Positions 39,404-46,221 of a stretch of DNA of 46,221 nt are shown in pieces. Under the pieces are notes generated by a model, which saw nothing but the letters and a program-made list of their open reading frames with translations, was not told the DNA's origin and did no database searches. The stretch's first letter is position 1. Every line of letters begins with the position of its first letter. A program made the translations under genes and the position numbers. The stretch covers positions 1-46,221 of the IMG/VR virus record IMGVR_UViG_3300003324_000887, one strand, 5' to 3'. The DNA is from a virus.

Positions 39404-40552
39404 ATGGCACAAGGCCTGGGATATTGTCCCGACATTTTACTACACCTTGCAGCAATGGCTGGCTGCAATCCTGCTAAGAAATTACGTCCTATGGGTTTCT
39501 TGGCAGCTGTATTATCCGCTATGGATGGTGCGACTAAAGCTGAGGTAAACAAAAACCATGAATCAGGCCACGTAAAGGGTGCTACTGTCGAATACAGTAA
39601 ACGCCCGTTGGTATCTGATGTTCGCGACACACCGGGAGCTTGCGATATAGCTGTTACTCCCCGAAAGTTTGAGTTCAACCTACCAAACCTGCTTTACAGG
39701 GAAATTTCATTTTGGATGCCTGATGAATTGATCCGTCAATACTGTGAGGATGCCAGCAAGTACGTGAAGATAAACGGTAACACCACGGAGCTTAATCAAA
39801 ATACTTCTGTAATGCAGGAGGTTTACGATGAGTTCATTAAATACGGTGGCGCTCTGTTGTCTTCTATAAACGCTGCACTTGTAACGCAACAAGCAACTCA
39901 GTTCGGTAAAAACCTGATGACTGATTCAACAGCTGCAACCGAACTTGCTTTTTCTCTTGGTTCAAACGGTATGCAAGACGCTTTTGTAAATCTAATGGTT
40001 GCATTGCGCGAGAATGAGGTGTGCGATGATGTTATCATGGTTGGTAACGGACCATTCGCAAACCTGGACTTGATCCGTAAATGGTTTGCAAATGCTGCTG
40101 CCGATAATGGTTTGAACAAGGCAAATATCCTTGCTTCTTTCCCTGAAGTGTATTTTGATAAAGATACTCGTGCTATATGGGGTAATAACCAAATCGGTGT
40201 ATTTGAAAAGGGTGCCTTGGCACTTGTTTCTTACGACCAATACGTTGGTAGCTTCGCGCGTAAAATCGCGAATACAGAGAAGTTTACTGCTGCTCTGCCA
40301 ATAGACGAATACTGCTGCCCACAAGACCAACTAGATAAACTGAATTTTGACATTCAGATCCGTGAGGTTGACTGCCCTACCGAAATGACTATTAACGGCG
40401 TGCCTACAACCGTTAGCGATGGTGTTCAAATAACGATGAGTAAATACTTCTCATTGTTTACCCGTCCTGCTAACCTTTGGTTGCCTGGTGATCCATTGGA
40501 TGGCGTTAACGGCACATGGAGGTATCAGATTACTGAAGCTCCGGCGGCTTAA
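39404..40552 (+). CDS. Major capsid protein
   Basis: The 382-aa protein lies between scaffold and connector genes, has no low-complexity regions, and is followed by a strong terminator, as expected for a highly expressed capsid gene. The mix of helices and strands (DAFVNLMVALRENEVCDDVIMVGNGPFANLDLIRKWF, YDQYVGSFARKIANTEKFTAALPI) fits an HK97-like fold. No primary-sequence signature was recognised, so the call relies on context and composition. Confidence 0.78.
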   Translation: MAQGLGYCPDILLHLAAMAGCNPAKKLRPMGFLAAVLSAMDGATKAEVNKNHESGHVKGATVEYSKRPLVSDVRDTPGACDIAVTPRKFEFNLPNLLYREISFWMPDELIRQYCEDASKYVKINGNTTELNQNTSVMQEVYDEFIKYGGALLSSINAALVTQQATQFGKNLMTDSTAATELAFSLGSNGMQDAFVNLMVALRENEVCDDVIMVGNGPFANLDLIRKWFANAAADNGLNKANILASFPEVYFDKDTRAIWGNNQIGVFEKGALALVSYDQYVGSFARKIANTEKFTAALPIDEYCCPQDQLDKLNFDIQIREVDCPTEMTINGVPTTVSDGVQITMSKYFSLFTRPANLWLPGDPLDGVNGTWRYQITEAPAA

Positions 40553-40569
40553 TTGATAACACATAAACA

Positions 40570-40598
40570 AAGGCCCTGCTTACGGGTAGGGCCTTTTT
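40570..40598 (+). terminator. Strong terminator after the capsid gene
   Basis: AAGGCCCT (40570-40577) pairs with AGGGCCTT (40588-40595) across a 10-nt loop. TTTTT follows (40594-40598). The next gene begins at 40606, so the structure may act as an attenuator within the virion operon. Confidence 0.85.
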
Positions 40599-40605
40599 CT
40601 ATATC

Positions 40606-41589
40606 ATGTTCCCACTTTTAAATTATATAGGTATTCGTGGCTTTGATGCAAATCCGCCAAGCCGTCGGTTCATCAATGAACTGCCAGGCATTACTATGAG
40701 AAACATGCAGAAAGTAGTAAACGAAGAACAGGTTACTTTCTTGGGTTCATGGCAAGATGTGCAAAGCAGAGGATGGATGCGGCTATCTACTGATATCCGT
40801 AATAAGATGAGGAGCACCTATAATTTAAAAACTACCCGTGAATTGATTTCAATAACCTCATCTGATGTTGCAGATACAATTGTAGCGAGCGAGCATTACA
40901 GAGGAATTATTGTCGGTTCAGGATATGATTTCAACGGCTTCTTTGCATTTCACATACGGTCAATAAAATTGAAAGCTGCGGCTGCAGCAGGAATTATCGT
41001 AAAAATATTCGACCAGGATGGTAGCGAATTGGACAGCTATTCAATTAATACGGTTGTTGGTAAGAATACCATTTCGGTAAATCGTAGTTATGCAGCCAGA
41101 GAGTTATTCATAGCAGTGGATGCCAGCAACATAGATTTATATCAGTCAGAATTTCACATTCCTTCGCTACATATGTACTATGAAAGCGTTTGCGATCTGT
41201 TAGGGCATTCAGATAAGGTCACTGTATATAGTGCAGAGGCAATGAAAGAAACGCCATCAGTGCATACGAAAACAGGCATCTCCTACGGTTTGTCTGTTGA
41301 TATGATGGCCACTTGCGATTACTCAAGCATTGTTTCTTATAACCTAGTTAGTTTTCTTCCAGCATGGATGTATTTGTGTGGTGCAGAGCTTATGCTTGAA
41401 AGACAGTTTTCTAACAAGAAAAACGAGCTCACGACAGTAGACGCAGAAATGGCCGAAGAACTACGCGACCATTATACCGGTGAATACGAAAATGCGCTGA
41501 ATGATGCCATTAAAGGAATAAGAATTGATAAATGCGACACCTGTATAGAGTGCAGGGAATATGTGACGAGAGTAGAACGATTACCATGA
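40606..41589 (+). CDS. Head-tail region structural protein, unknown
   Basis: The 327-aa protein has a central beta-rich part (GIIVKIFDQDGSELDSYSINTVVGKNTISV) and ends DKCDTCIECREYVTRVERLP. Downstream are neck and tail genes, so it is probably a connector or a head-associated protein. It overlaps the following gene by 4 bases. No family recognised. Confidence 0.62.
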   Translation: MFPLLNYIGIRGFDANPPSRRFINELPGITMRNMQKVVNEEQVTFLGSWQDVQSRGWMRLSTDIRNKMRSTYNLKTTRELISITSSDVADTIVASEHYRGIIVGSGYDFNGFFAFHIRSIKLKAAAAAGIIVKIFDQDGSELDSYSINTVVGKNTISVNRSYAARELFIAVDASNIDLYQSEFHIPSLHMYYESVCDLLGHSDKVTVYSAEAMKETPSVHTKTGISYGLSVDMMATCDYSSIVSYNLVSFLPAWMYLCGAELMLERQFSNKKNELTTVDAEMAEELRDHYTGEYENALNDAIKGIRIDKCDTCIECREYVTRVERLP

Positions 41590-42035
41590 GTCAGGTACAA
41601 ATAAGATTCGATGCAAAGCATTTAGCCGAAGAAATAGGCGATAAGCTAAGGGTCGAATTGGCTATCAAGCCACTACTGAGAATCGTAGCTTTTGACTTGG
41701 TAGCATTGATGACAGACAGGATACATAATCAGGGTTTGGATGCAAGCGGAAGCAGAATAGGAACTTACGGAAGGGCATATTTAAAGGTAAGGATGTCCAA
41801 ATATAAAAGGACAGGAGACTCCAAAATAATTATGAGCCTTACTCGTCAACTGGAAAATGATTGGGCTGTAGGTGAAACAGAAAGAGGTTGGGGGATTGGA
41901 TTTAATAACCCGTATAATGCTCAAAAAGCAATTTGGGTAGAGGAACAAACAGGAAAGAAAATTGTTCAGCTCAGTTCAGATGAACTTGAATATGCTGAAA
42001 AAAAAATAAACGAATTGTTAGCGCAACGCGGATAA
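41586..42035 (+). CDS. Neck / virion morphogenesis protein (gp10/gpG type)
   Basis: The 149-aa product starts MSQVQIRFDAKHLAEEIGDKLRVELAIKPLLR at 41586; an upstream start at 41532 would overlap the previous gene by 58 bases. RAYLKVRMSKYKRTGDSKIIMSLTRQLENDWAVG and the length fit phage head-tail joining proteins that close the connector. The stop overlaps the next ATG (TAATG). Confidence 0.65.
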   Translation: MSQVQIRFDAKHLAEEIGDKLRVELAIKPLLRIVAFDLVALMTDRIHNQGLDASGSRIGTYGRAYLKVRMSKYKRTGDSKIIMSLTRQLENDWAVGETERGWGIGFNNPYNAQKAIWVEEQTGKKIVQLSSDELEYAEKKINELLAQRG

Positions 42036-42616
42036 TGCAATACCTGGATAACATAACTAATAAAATTGATGAAGTCCTGAAGGGGCAATTACCATTTTTA
42101 TCCGAATCTAAACAGGTACAGAATATGGGTATTGTCCAACTTGTAAGGAGGCAAAAGGATAATAAAGAAACCGTGTGGCCAGGCAAGCTTGTTGCTGGGA
42201 ATTATGAATATGCTGGAGTGGATGATGACTTTAAAATCATAACATACCACAGGGTATTAAGCTTAAAACCTTCTTCGGTACCCAATAGTGGTTACGGCGA
42301 TAGCAGGGGCAAAAACAAAAATACCGTTTCCATGTCTTTTGTATTGTTCGCCGATAGGGAATTGGTAGCTGTTACTGCCGATGTACTGGCTCTGCAAATA
42401 CAAGGAGTACTACCCGAGATGCTAACAGTAGAGAATTTTAGTTCGACACTTATCAACTTAAACGATATAGTCCTTAACGAAAAGCAGGTGTTTGATGAAG
42501 AATATAAGAATGTAACGTACTTCATTGGCCCTGAACACATCTTCTTAAAGATAAACTACACTATTGAAAGCACCTTTCAGAAAGGATGCTTTAACAGATG
42601 CGACCCAAACAGATAA
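42035..42616 (+). CDS. Tail completion / terminator protein candidate
   Basis: A 193-aa protein lying between the neck and tail tube genes, the usual position of the tail terminator. Beta-strand-rich, starting MQYLDNITNKIDEVLKG. It overlaps the previous gene by one base. No family signature recognised. Confidence 0.55.
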   Translation: MQYLDNITNKIDEVLKGQLPFLSESKQVQNMGIVQLVRRQKDNKETVWPGKLVAGNYEYAGVDDDFKIITYHRVLSLKPSSVPNSGYGDSRGKNKNTVSMSFVLFADRELVAVTADVLALQIQGVLPEMLTVENFSSTLINLNDIVLNEKQVFDEEYKNVTYFIGPEHIFLKINYTIESTFQKGCFNRCDPNR

Positions 42617-42628
42617 TTCTGTTAAAAA

Positions 42629-43189
42629 ATGTCTTACCAAATTTATTATCCTACTCCATGTGAGGGAACACTACCCGACCACATAACAGATGGATGCGAT
42701 GGTGACAATATTGAGCATGCCAGAATAAGAAGCATTGGCTTCGTGTATGACAGTATTGCTGCAACTATCGAAACAGACCTTTCCGATCCTGCGCCTTGGA
42801 AGGCAGGTATCGTAGAAAAGCAAGTTATCATAGTCCCTGAAACGCAAGGTTCTTTGGATAGTGCCGAAGTTACAGGGCCTGGCTATGGTGATGAATCAGA
42901 ACGTTTAATAGGTTACAATCACACCGTAACATTCCGCGACCCTAACTACAAGCAAAACTCAGCATTCTACAACTCAATAAAGTTCAGTAGATCACTTCGT
43001 CTTGCTTATCGCACTGAAACTCAGACACACTTGTCCGGGAAGACAGTAAAGGTAATTCCAAAGGCAGTTATTGCTGATGATCTTACCGGTGAAGTAGTAT
43101 GGGAAGTTACTGTTAAATGGTTTGAAGCAGACATTCCTGCTCCTGCCGATACACCACCAGGTGTGTTCTTGCCATTCCAATATGTATAA
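42629..43189 (+). CDS. Major tail tube protein candidate
   Basis: The 186-aa protein has many beta strands (IGFVYDSIAATIETDLSDPAPW, NHTVTFRDPNYKQNSAFYNSIKFS, GEVVWEVTVKWFE) and ends DTPPGVFLPFQYV. Its size and position after the tail-completion gene suit a siphovirus tube protein, although a tail accessory role is possible. A terminator follows it, consistent with high expression. Confidence 0.6.
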   Translation: MSYQIYYPTPCEGTLPDHITDGCDGDNIEHARIRSIGFVYDSIAATIETDLSDPAPWKAGIVEKQVIIVPETQGSLDSAEVTGPGYGDESERLIGYNHTVTFRDPNYKQNSAFYNSIKFSRSLRLAYRTETQTHLSGKTVKVIPKAVIADDLTGEVVWEVTVKWFEADIPAPADTPPGVFLPFQYV

Positions 43190-43192
43190 CAT

Positions 43193-43228
43193 CAGCAGGC
43201 CGGTATAACACCCGGCTTTGCTGTTTTT
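43193..43228 (+). terminator. Terminator after the tail tube candidate
   Basis: CAGCA/TGCTG and GCCGG/CCGGC arms (43193-43203 and 43212-43223) form a hairpin with a small internal bulge. TTTTT follows at 43224-43228. It ends 13 bases before the next ATG. Confidence 0.75.
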
Positions 43229-43241
43229 CAATTTTTCTACT

Positions 43242-43856
43242 ATGTGCAAACAAATAGCTATCAATAGCAGCATATCACAGTTCCCAACAACGATAACTGT
43301 ATGGGGGTTGCTTGCGCCTGTATCAGACTACATATGGATGATTACCGATGTGCATGGTAACGTTTACAATCTGCCATTTACTACAGATGAAGATGGCATT
43401 GGAAAGATACTATCTTCTCAATTGCCTGATGGTTTTTTCAACCCTGCAATGCGCTTTACTATACAGGTAAAGACTAATGCAGATAATTGCGATGTAGTAC
43501 CTATGACCTTCTTGCAAAAGGTAGATAAGATTACTGCATGTGTTGTCTATAGCAATACACCAATGACCGCTATAGGTTGTCCGGTGGATATACCTATACC
43601 AAATGTATTCCAATCTAAAAAGCATCAGTTTGTTGGTGCTGCAGCGCAACAGCAGTTCCCGCTTAATAACGACCCAGATGTAGAGGTTATCAAAGAACAA
43701 ATCAAAAAAGCCAAGCAAATATTGGTTTTCAATGAGAGCGGGTTTATTCAGGAAGGTGATGCTTATGACCAATACACAGTGAACCCTACCACAGGTATTA
43801 TCACTTTCAATCAGTCAATAGAAGGCCAAGAAATAACAATCATAACAACGTACTAA
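43242..43856 (+). CDS. Tail fibre-associated / adaptor protein
   Basis: The 204-aa product starts MCKQIAINSSISQFPTT at 43242; a TTG at 43218 lies in the terminator and is not used. The C-terminus has NESGFIQEGDAYDQYTVNPTTGIITFNQSIEGQEITIITTY, a beta-hairpin module found at the ends of phage tail proteins that contact fibres. It overlaps the fibre gene by one base (TAATG), which suggests an adaptor that attaches the fibre. Confidence 0.6.
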   Translation: MCKQIAINSSISQFPTTITVWGLLAPVSDYIWMITDVHGNVYNLPFTTDEDGIGKILSSQLPDGFFNPAMRFTIQVKTNADNCDVVPMTFLQKVDKITACVVYSNTPMTAIGCPVDIPIPNVFQSKKHQFVGAAAQQQFPLNNDPDVEVIKEQIKKAKQILVFNESGFIQEGDAYDQYTVNPTTGIITFNQSIEGQEITIITTY

Positions 43857-46221
43857 TGAAAAATATTCTTTTATTTATTGCAATAATACTATCACTCAGG
43901 TCTACAGCACAAAAAAATGGTGTTAGCTGGCCTGGGGGTTACTTTATTAATGGTCCTGTATCCGTATCTATGGGCAGGGACAGTTTTCCAGATCCCGCCT
44001 CGTTTTTGCAGATAGGTCCTACTGGTAACAGTACAAAGGGCGTTATATTCCCTCACGGTAATGTTAGCGACATTAACAATACCCGAGGCATACCAGGTTT
44101 GTATTTTCACAATACTGCAGACAATTCACTTTATTCAGTATCCCAGGCAGGCCCATTAAAGCAATTCAATGAAAATGATACTGTAACATTGGCTACTAAG
44201 CATGATTTAATAGCAAAGCAAGACAGGATATCGCAAATACTTCCAATAACGGTACCTCATTCCTTCAATACTCGTAGCGACGCCAGTGCAGTAGTTTATA
44301 GGAAAGGAGAATATCTAATATTCTTCAACTATTTCTATGGGGCTTCAGGTGATCTTGGTGGTGCATCGATTGCCATGGCCAAAACAAAGAACTTCCTAAC
44401 TTTTTCGGATACTACTATCGTTGCCAACACAAACTGGTTTGGTGGCAAAACAATAGCATGCCCTCATACCTATACAGACCCTCGAAACGGAACACTAAGG
44501 TTAATATTTCTTGCTAATAAAGAACTTATTGTTAGTGACACTGCTAAAATAGCAGTGTATAAAATGGAACTCCCTTATGATGCGGATCCTGCCACTGGGT
44601 GGAGTGATACTGTAAAAATAATTGATAACAACCGAAGGGATATTACAGCATCTGACAGGCTAATAGATGTAGGGCAAAAAATGTATGGTGTATCGAACGG
44701 ATACCTAATAATACCTTTTTGCTATGTAGTTACTGGTACAGGGAATAGTAGTGGCACTCTTGCCTATGGTGGTGTATATAAAAGCTATGATTACGGTGTA
44801 ACCTGGACGACGGGAGCACTAACCATAATAGATGGCACAACAGTAGGGAAAGGCAGTGTATTTGAGCCGGGCATGTATTATATCAAAGACCGTGGATGGT
44901 GGTATTACTGGCGGTCACTTAGCGGGGAGGTTCGTAGGGTATCTATGGGATATGATACCACTTTCAATAATGCTACACGACCGCTTACGATGATGCCCGG
45001 GCAAAATGCCATGAGCACCTTTAAGTATTTACCATCACAACAAATGCTAATAGGTGGCGTTATGCGTCAACTAAATAGGACAAGCGGCAAGACACGAACG
45101 TTTTTAGATATAGTATTCTCTGACGATAACGACAACCTTGTTTATCGTAACATGGTACATACGGATAGCTCAACTAATGAATTGAATGAGCCTACCATAT
45201 ACTTTGCTGACAGCCTGCAATCATTGATCTATATCTACACACGTACTACAAATGGTGTAGCCTATTCAGGTTTACAATGCATGATAATACCCTATTCTTT
45301 ATTGCAGCTAATGAAGCCGCAGATACCCGCTACACTTCCTAAGTTGGGTATTTCTTTGAATGGTACTGTTTCCGGTGAAGATAATACGCTACTCTCTCTC
45401 TATTCAGGTAGAATATCTACCGATAGTGCAGGGCTATCTATTCAATCACTATCGCCTAATTCAGCCTCTGACGGCACTTCGTGGGCAACCATGCTACTGT
45501 CAAAGTCGACTAGTGCAACTACAAATGGCATAAACAGATATTTTAATATACTCGGCAATCAAAATGCTGTAAGCTTCGAAAGTGGCAGCAGGGCCGGTAA
45601 GCTATTCTCATTTTCATCAAAGGCCGACCTTGCCACCCGTGGCCCGTCAGGTAATGAAGTGTTTGCCATCGGTAACAACTATTTAAGGATACCCAGCAAA
45701 CAGGATACTACTAATACTAACATTCCGTCCGATAATGCTATACGTGCGAACAATGATATAAACAAATTGGAAGTAAGGATGGCCGGGCAATGGTATGCAC
45801 CGACAGAAAATTATCTATATGAATTAACTGGTAGCAACTTTTCAGCTGATAGTATCTATAGGGATACAAGTCTTAAAAACAAATTTGTAACGGTGTTTTA
45901 CAATAATGCTGGTAAGTATTTACGCAGAGGTGCAGAGTTTAGCATGCGCGATAGTGGTGGTATTAAGATACTGAATAAAACAGTAGCTAGTACTGACACC
46001 TTTATAATACGCACAGAAGCTAAATACATCTCTGGCCTCGTGCCAAAATATCTTCCACTTGACAGCATAGGGCAACCTGTGATAGCAGTTTCATTTAGGA
46101 AACTGTGGAGTGGTTATACCGGCTATGCATGCAGGCTTACAAGTCTTGTGGATGGTTCCTTTATTGATGTAGGTTTTAATCCTCAAAGTGAACTGGATAC
46201 CATAGCGATCAATAACTGGTC
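43856..46221 (+). CDS. Tail fibre with sialidase-like propeller, N-terminal part (continues at 1)
   Basis: An ATG at 43856 opens a frame uninterrupted to the window end and, through the 25-bp overlap, on to 740: about 1026 aa in all. The N-terminus (MKNILLFIAIILSLRSTAQ) looks like a signal peptide cut after AQ, unusual for a virion protein. Residues about 150-480 are sialidase-like: an Asp-box, SYDYGVTW (310-317), lies among repeated strands such as YIKDRGWWYYW. The middle (about 500-800) is Ser/Gly/Asn-rich fibre, and a lectin-like domain ends it. It likely binds or trims a host surface glycan. Confidence 0.8.
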   Translation, partial: MKNILLFIAIILSLRSTAQKNGVSWPGGYFINGPVSVSMGRDSFPDPASFLQIGPTGNSTKGVIFPHGNVSDINNTRGIPGLYFHNTADNSLYSVSQAGPLKQFNENDTVTLATKHDLIAKQDRISQILPITVPHSFNTRSDASAVVYRKGEYLIFFNYFYGASGDLGGASIAMAKTKNFLTFSDTTIVANTNWFGGKTIACPHTYTDPRNGTLRLIFLANKELIVSDTAKIAVYKMELPYDADPATGWSDTVKIIDNNRRDITASDRLIDVGQKMYGVSNGYLIIPFCYVVTGTGNSSGTLAYGGVYKSYDYGVTWTTGALTIIDGTTVGKGSVFEPGMYYIKDRGWWYYWRSLSGEVRRVSMGYDTTFNNATRPLTMMPGQNAMSTFKYLPSQQMLIGGVMRQLNRTSGKTRTFLDIVFSDDNDNLVYRNMVHTDSSTNELNEPTIYFADSLQSLIYIYTRTTNGVAYSGLQCMIIPYSLLQLMKPQIPATLPKLGISLNGTVSGEDNTLLSLYSGRISTDSAGLSIQSLSPNSASDGTSWATMLLSKSTSATTNGINRYFNILGNQNAVSFESGSRAGKLFSFSSKADLATRGPSGNEVFAIGNNYLRIPSKQDTTNTNIPSDNAIRANNDINKLEVRMAGQWYAPTENYLYELTGSNFSADSIYRDTSLKNKFVTVFYNNAGKYLRRGAEFSMRDSGGIKILNKTVASTDTFIIRTEAKYISGLVPKYLPLDSIGQPVIAVSFRKLWSGYTGYACRLTSLVDGSFIDVGFNPQSELDTIAINNW
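46197..46221. repeat. Right copy of the 25-bp terminal overlap
   Basis: Identical to bases 1-25. It falls inside the fibre gene and keeps the frame, so it marks where the circular genome was opened for this record. Confidence 0.9.

Noticed and set aside
41532-41585. Upstream start of the neck protein
   Set aside because: It would add 18 residues overlapping the previous gene by 58 bases; the ATG 41586 with a 4-base overlap is the usual arrangement.
1-46221. 25-bp end repeat as a true phage direct terminal repeat
   Set aside because: It is too short, lies inside a coding frame and keeps that frame across the join; a circular assembly overlap explains it better.
1-46221. CRISPR array or insertion sequence
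   Set aside because: No regularly spaced repeats of 25-40 bp and no transposase frame were seen.

Overview
This window is a complete, circularly closed genome of a temperate tailed phage (siphovirus-like) that infects a Bacteroidota host. The last 25 bases (46197-46221) repeat the first 25, and one long tail-fibre reading frame runs off the right end and continues in frame at the left end. The unique genome is therefore about 46,196 bp. Evidence for a Bacteroidota host: a promoter of the TTTG-N19-TAnnTTTG type, several genes without Shine-Dalgarno sequences, signal peptides ending in -AQ, an XRE/S24 repressor and tyrosine integrase of the kinds found in that phylum, and C-terminal DDLPF tails like those of Bacteroidota SSB. 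The host genus cannot be read from the sequence.

Layout. (1) 43856 to 2620 across the junction: host-recognition fibre (Asp-box/sialidase-like plus a C-terminal lectin-like domain), then a lysis cassette: holin-like protein, two small membrane proteins, a lipoprotein with a C-terminal membrane anchor that looks like a unimolecular spanin, and a lambda-R-type transglycosylase. (2) 2624-5850: integration and lysogeny. The minus strand carries the integrase, an attP built on the 3' half of a tRNA with a CAU anticodon, and a three-gene lysogeny operon (S24-type repressor, lipoprotein, small XRE protein). A repressor operator overlaps the rightward early promoter. (3) 5892-21285: the early rightward operon. 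It holds recombination genes (RecT-like annealing protein, YqaJ-like exonuclease, RuvC-like resolvase), replication genes (a Lin1244/DUF4373-type initiator with a candidate internal origin, and a DnaB helicase), DNA methyltransferases, a GHKL-like ATPase with an unusual motif order, a DUF5131 protein, a tRNA-like RNA element and many small unknown genes. (4) 21282-22546: a regulatory boundary with one minus-strand gene and a self-contained cargo gene for a secreted protein. (5) 22557-26270: ParB-like protein, frameshifted ABC-ATPase/acetyltransferase, and both terminase subunits. (6) 26321-43856: virion genes.

The virion genes are in an unusual order. The tail-assembly chaperone (with a -1 frameshift site), tape measure and tail-tip proteins come directly after terminase. 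A glycosyltransferase follows, and only then portal, MuF-like protein, scaffold, capsid, connectors and tail tube.

The most interesting points are: the permuted GHKL-like ATPase (6880-8157); the ParB plus ABC/GNAT module with its frameshift (22557-24246); SSB-like DDLPF tails on two proteins that are not SSB; the tRNA-like RNA at 10377-10457; and the attP, which carries a tRNA 3' half, its own terminator and paired GTTAACG arm sites. All family names come from motif recognition by eye; no database search was run.
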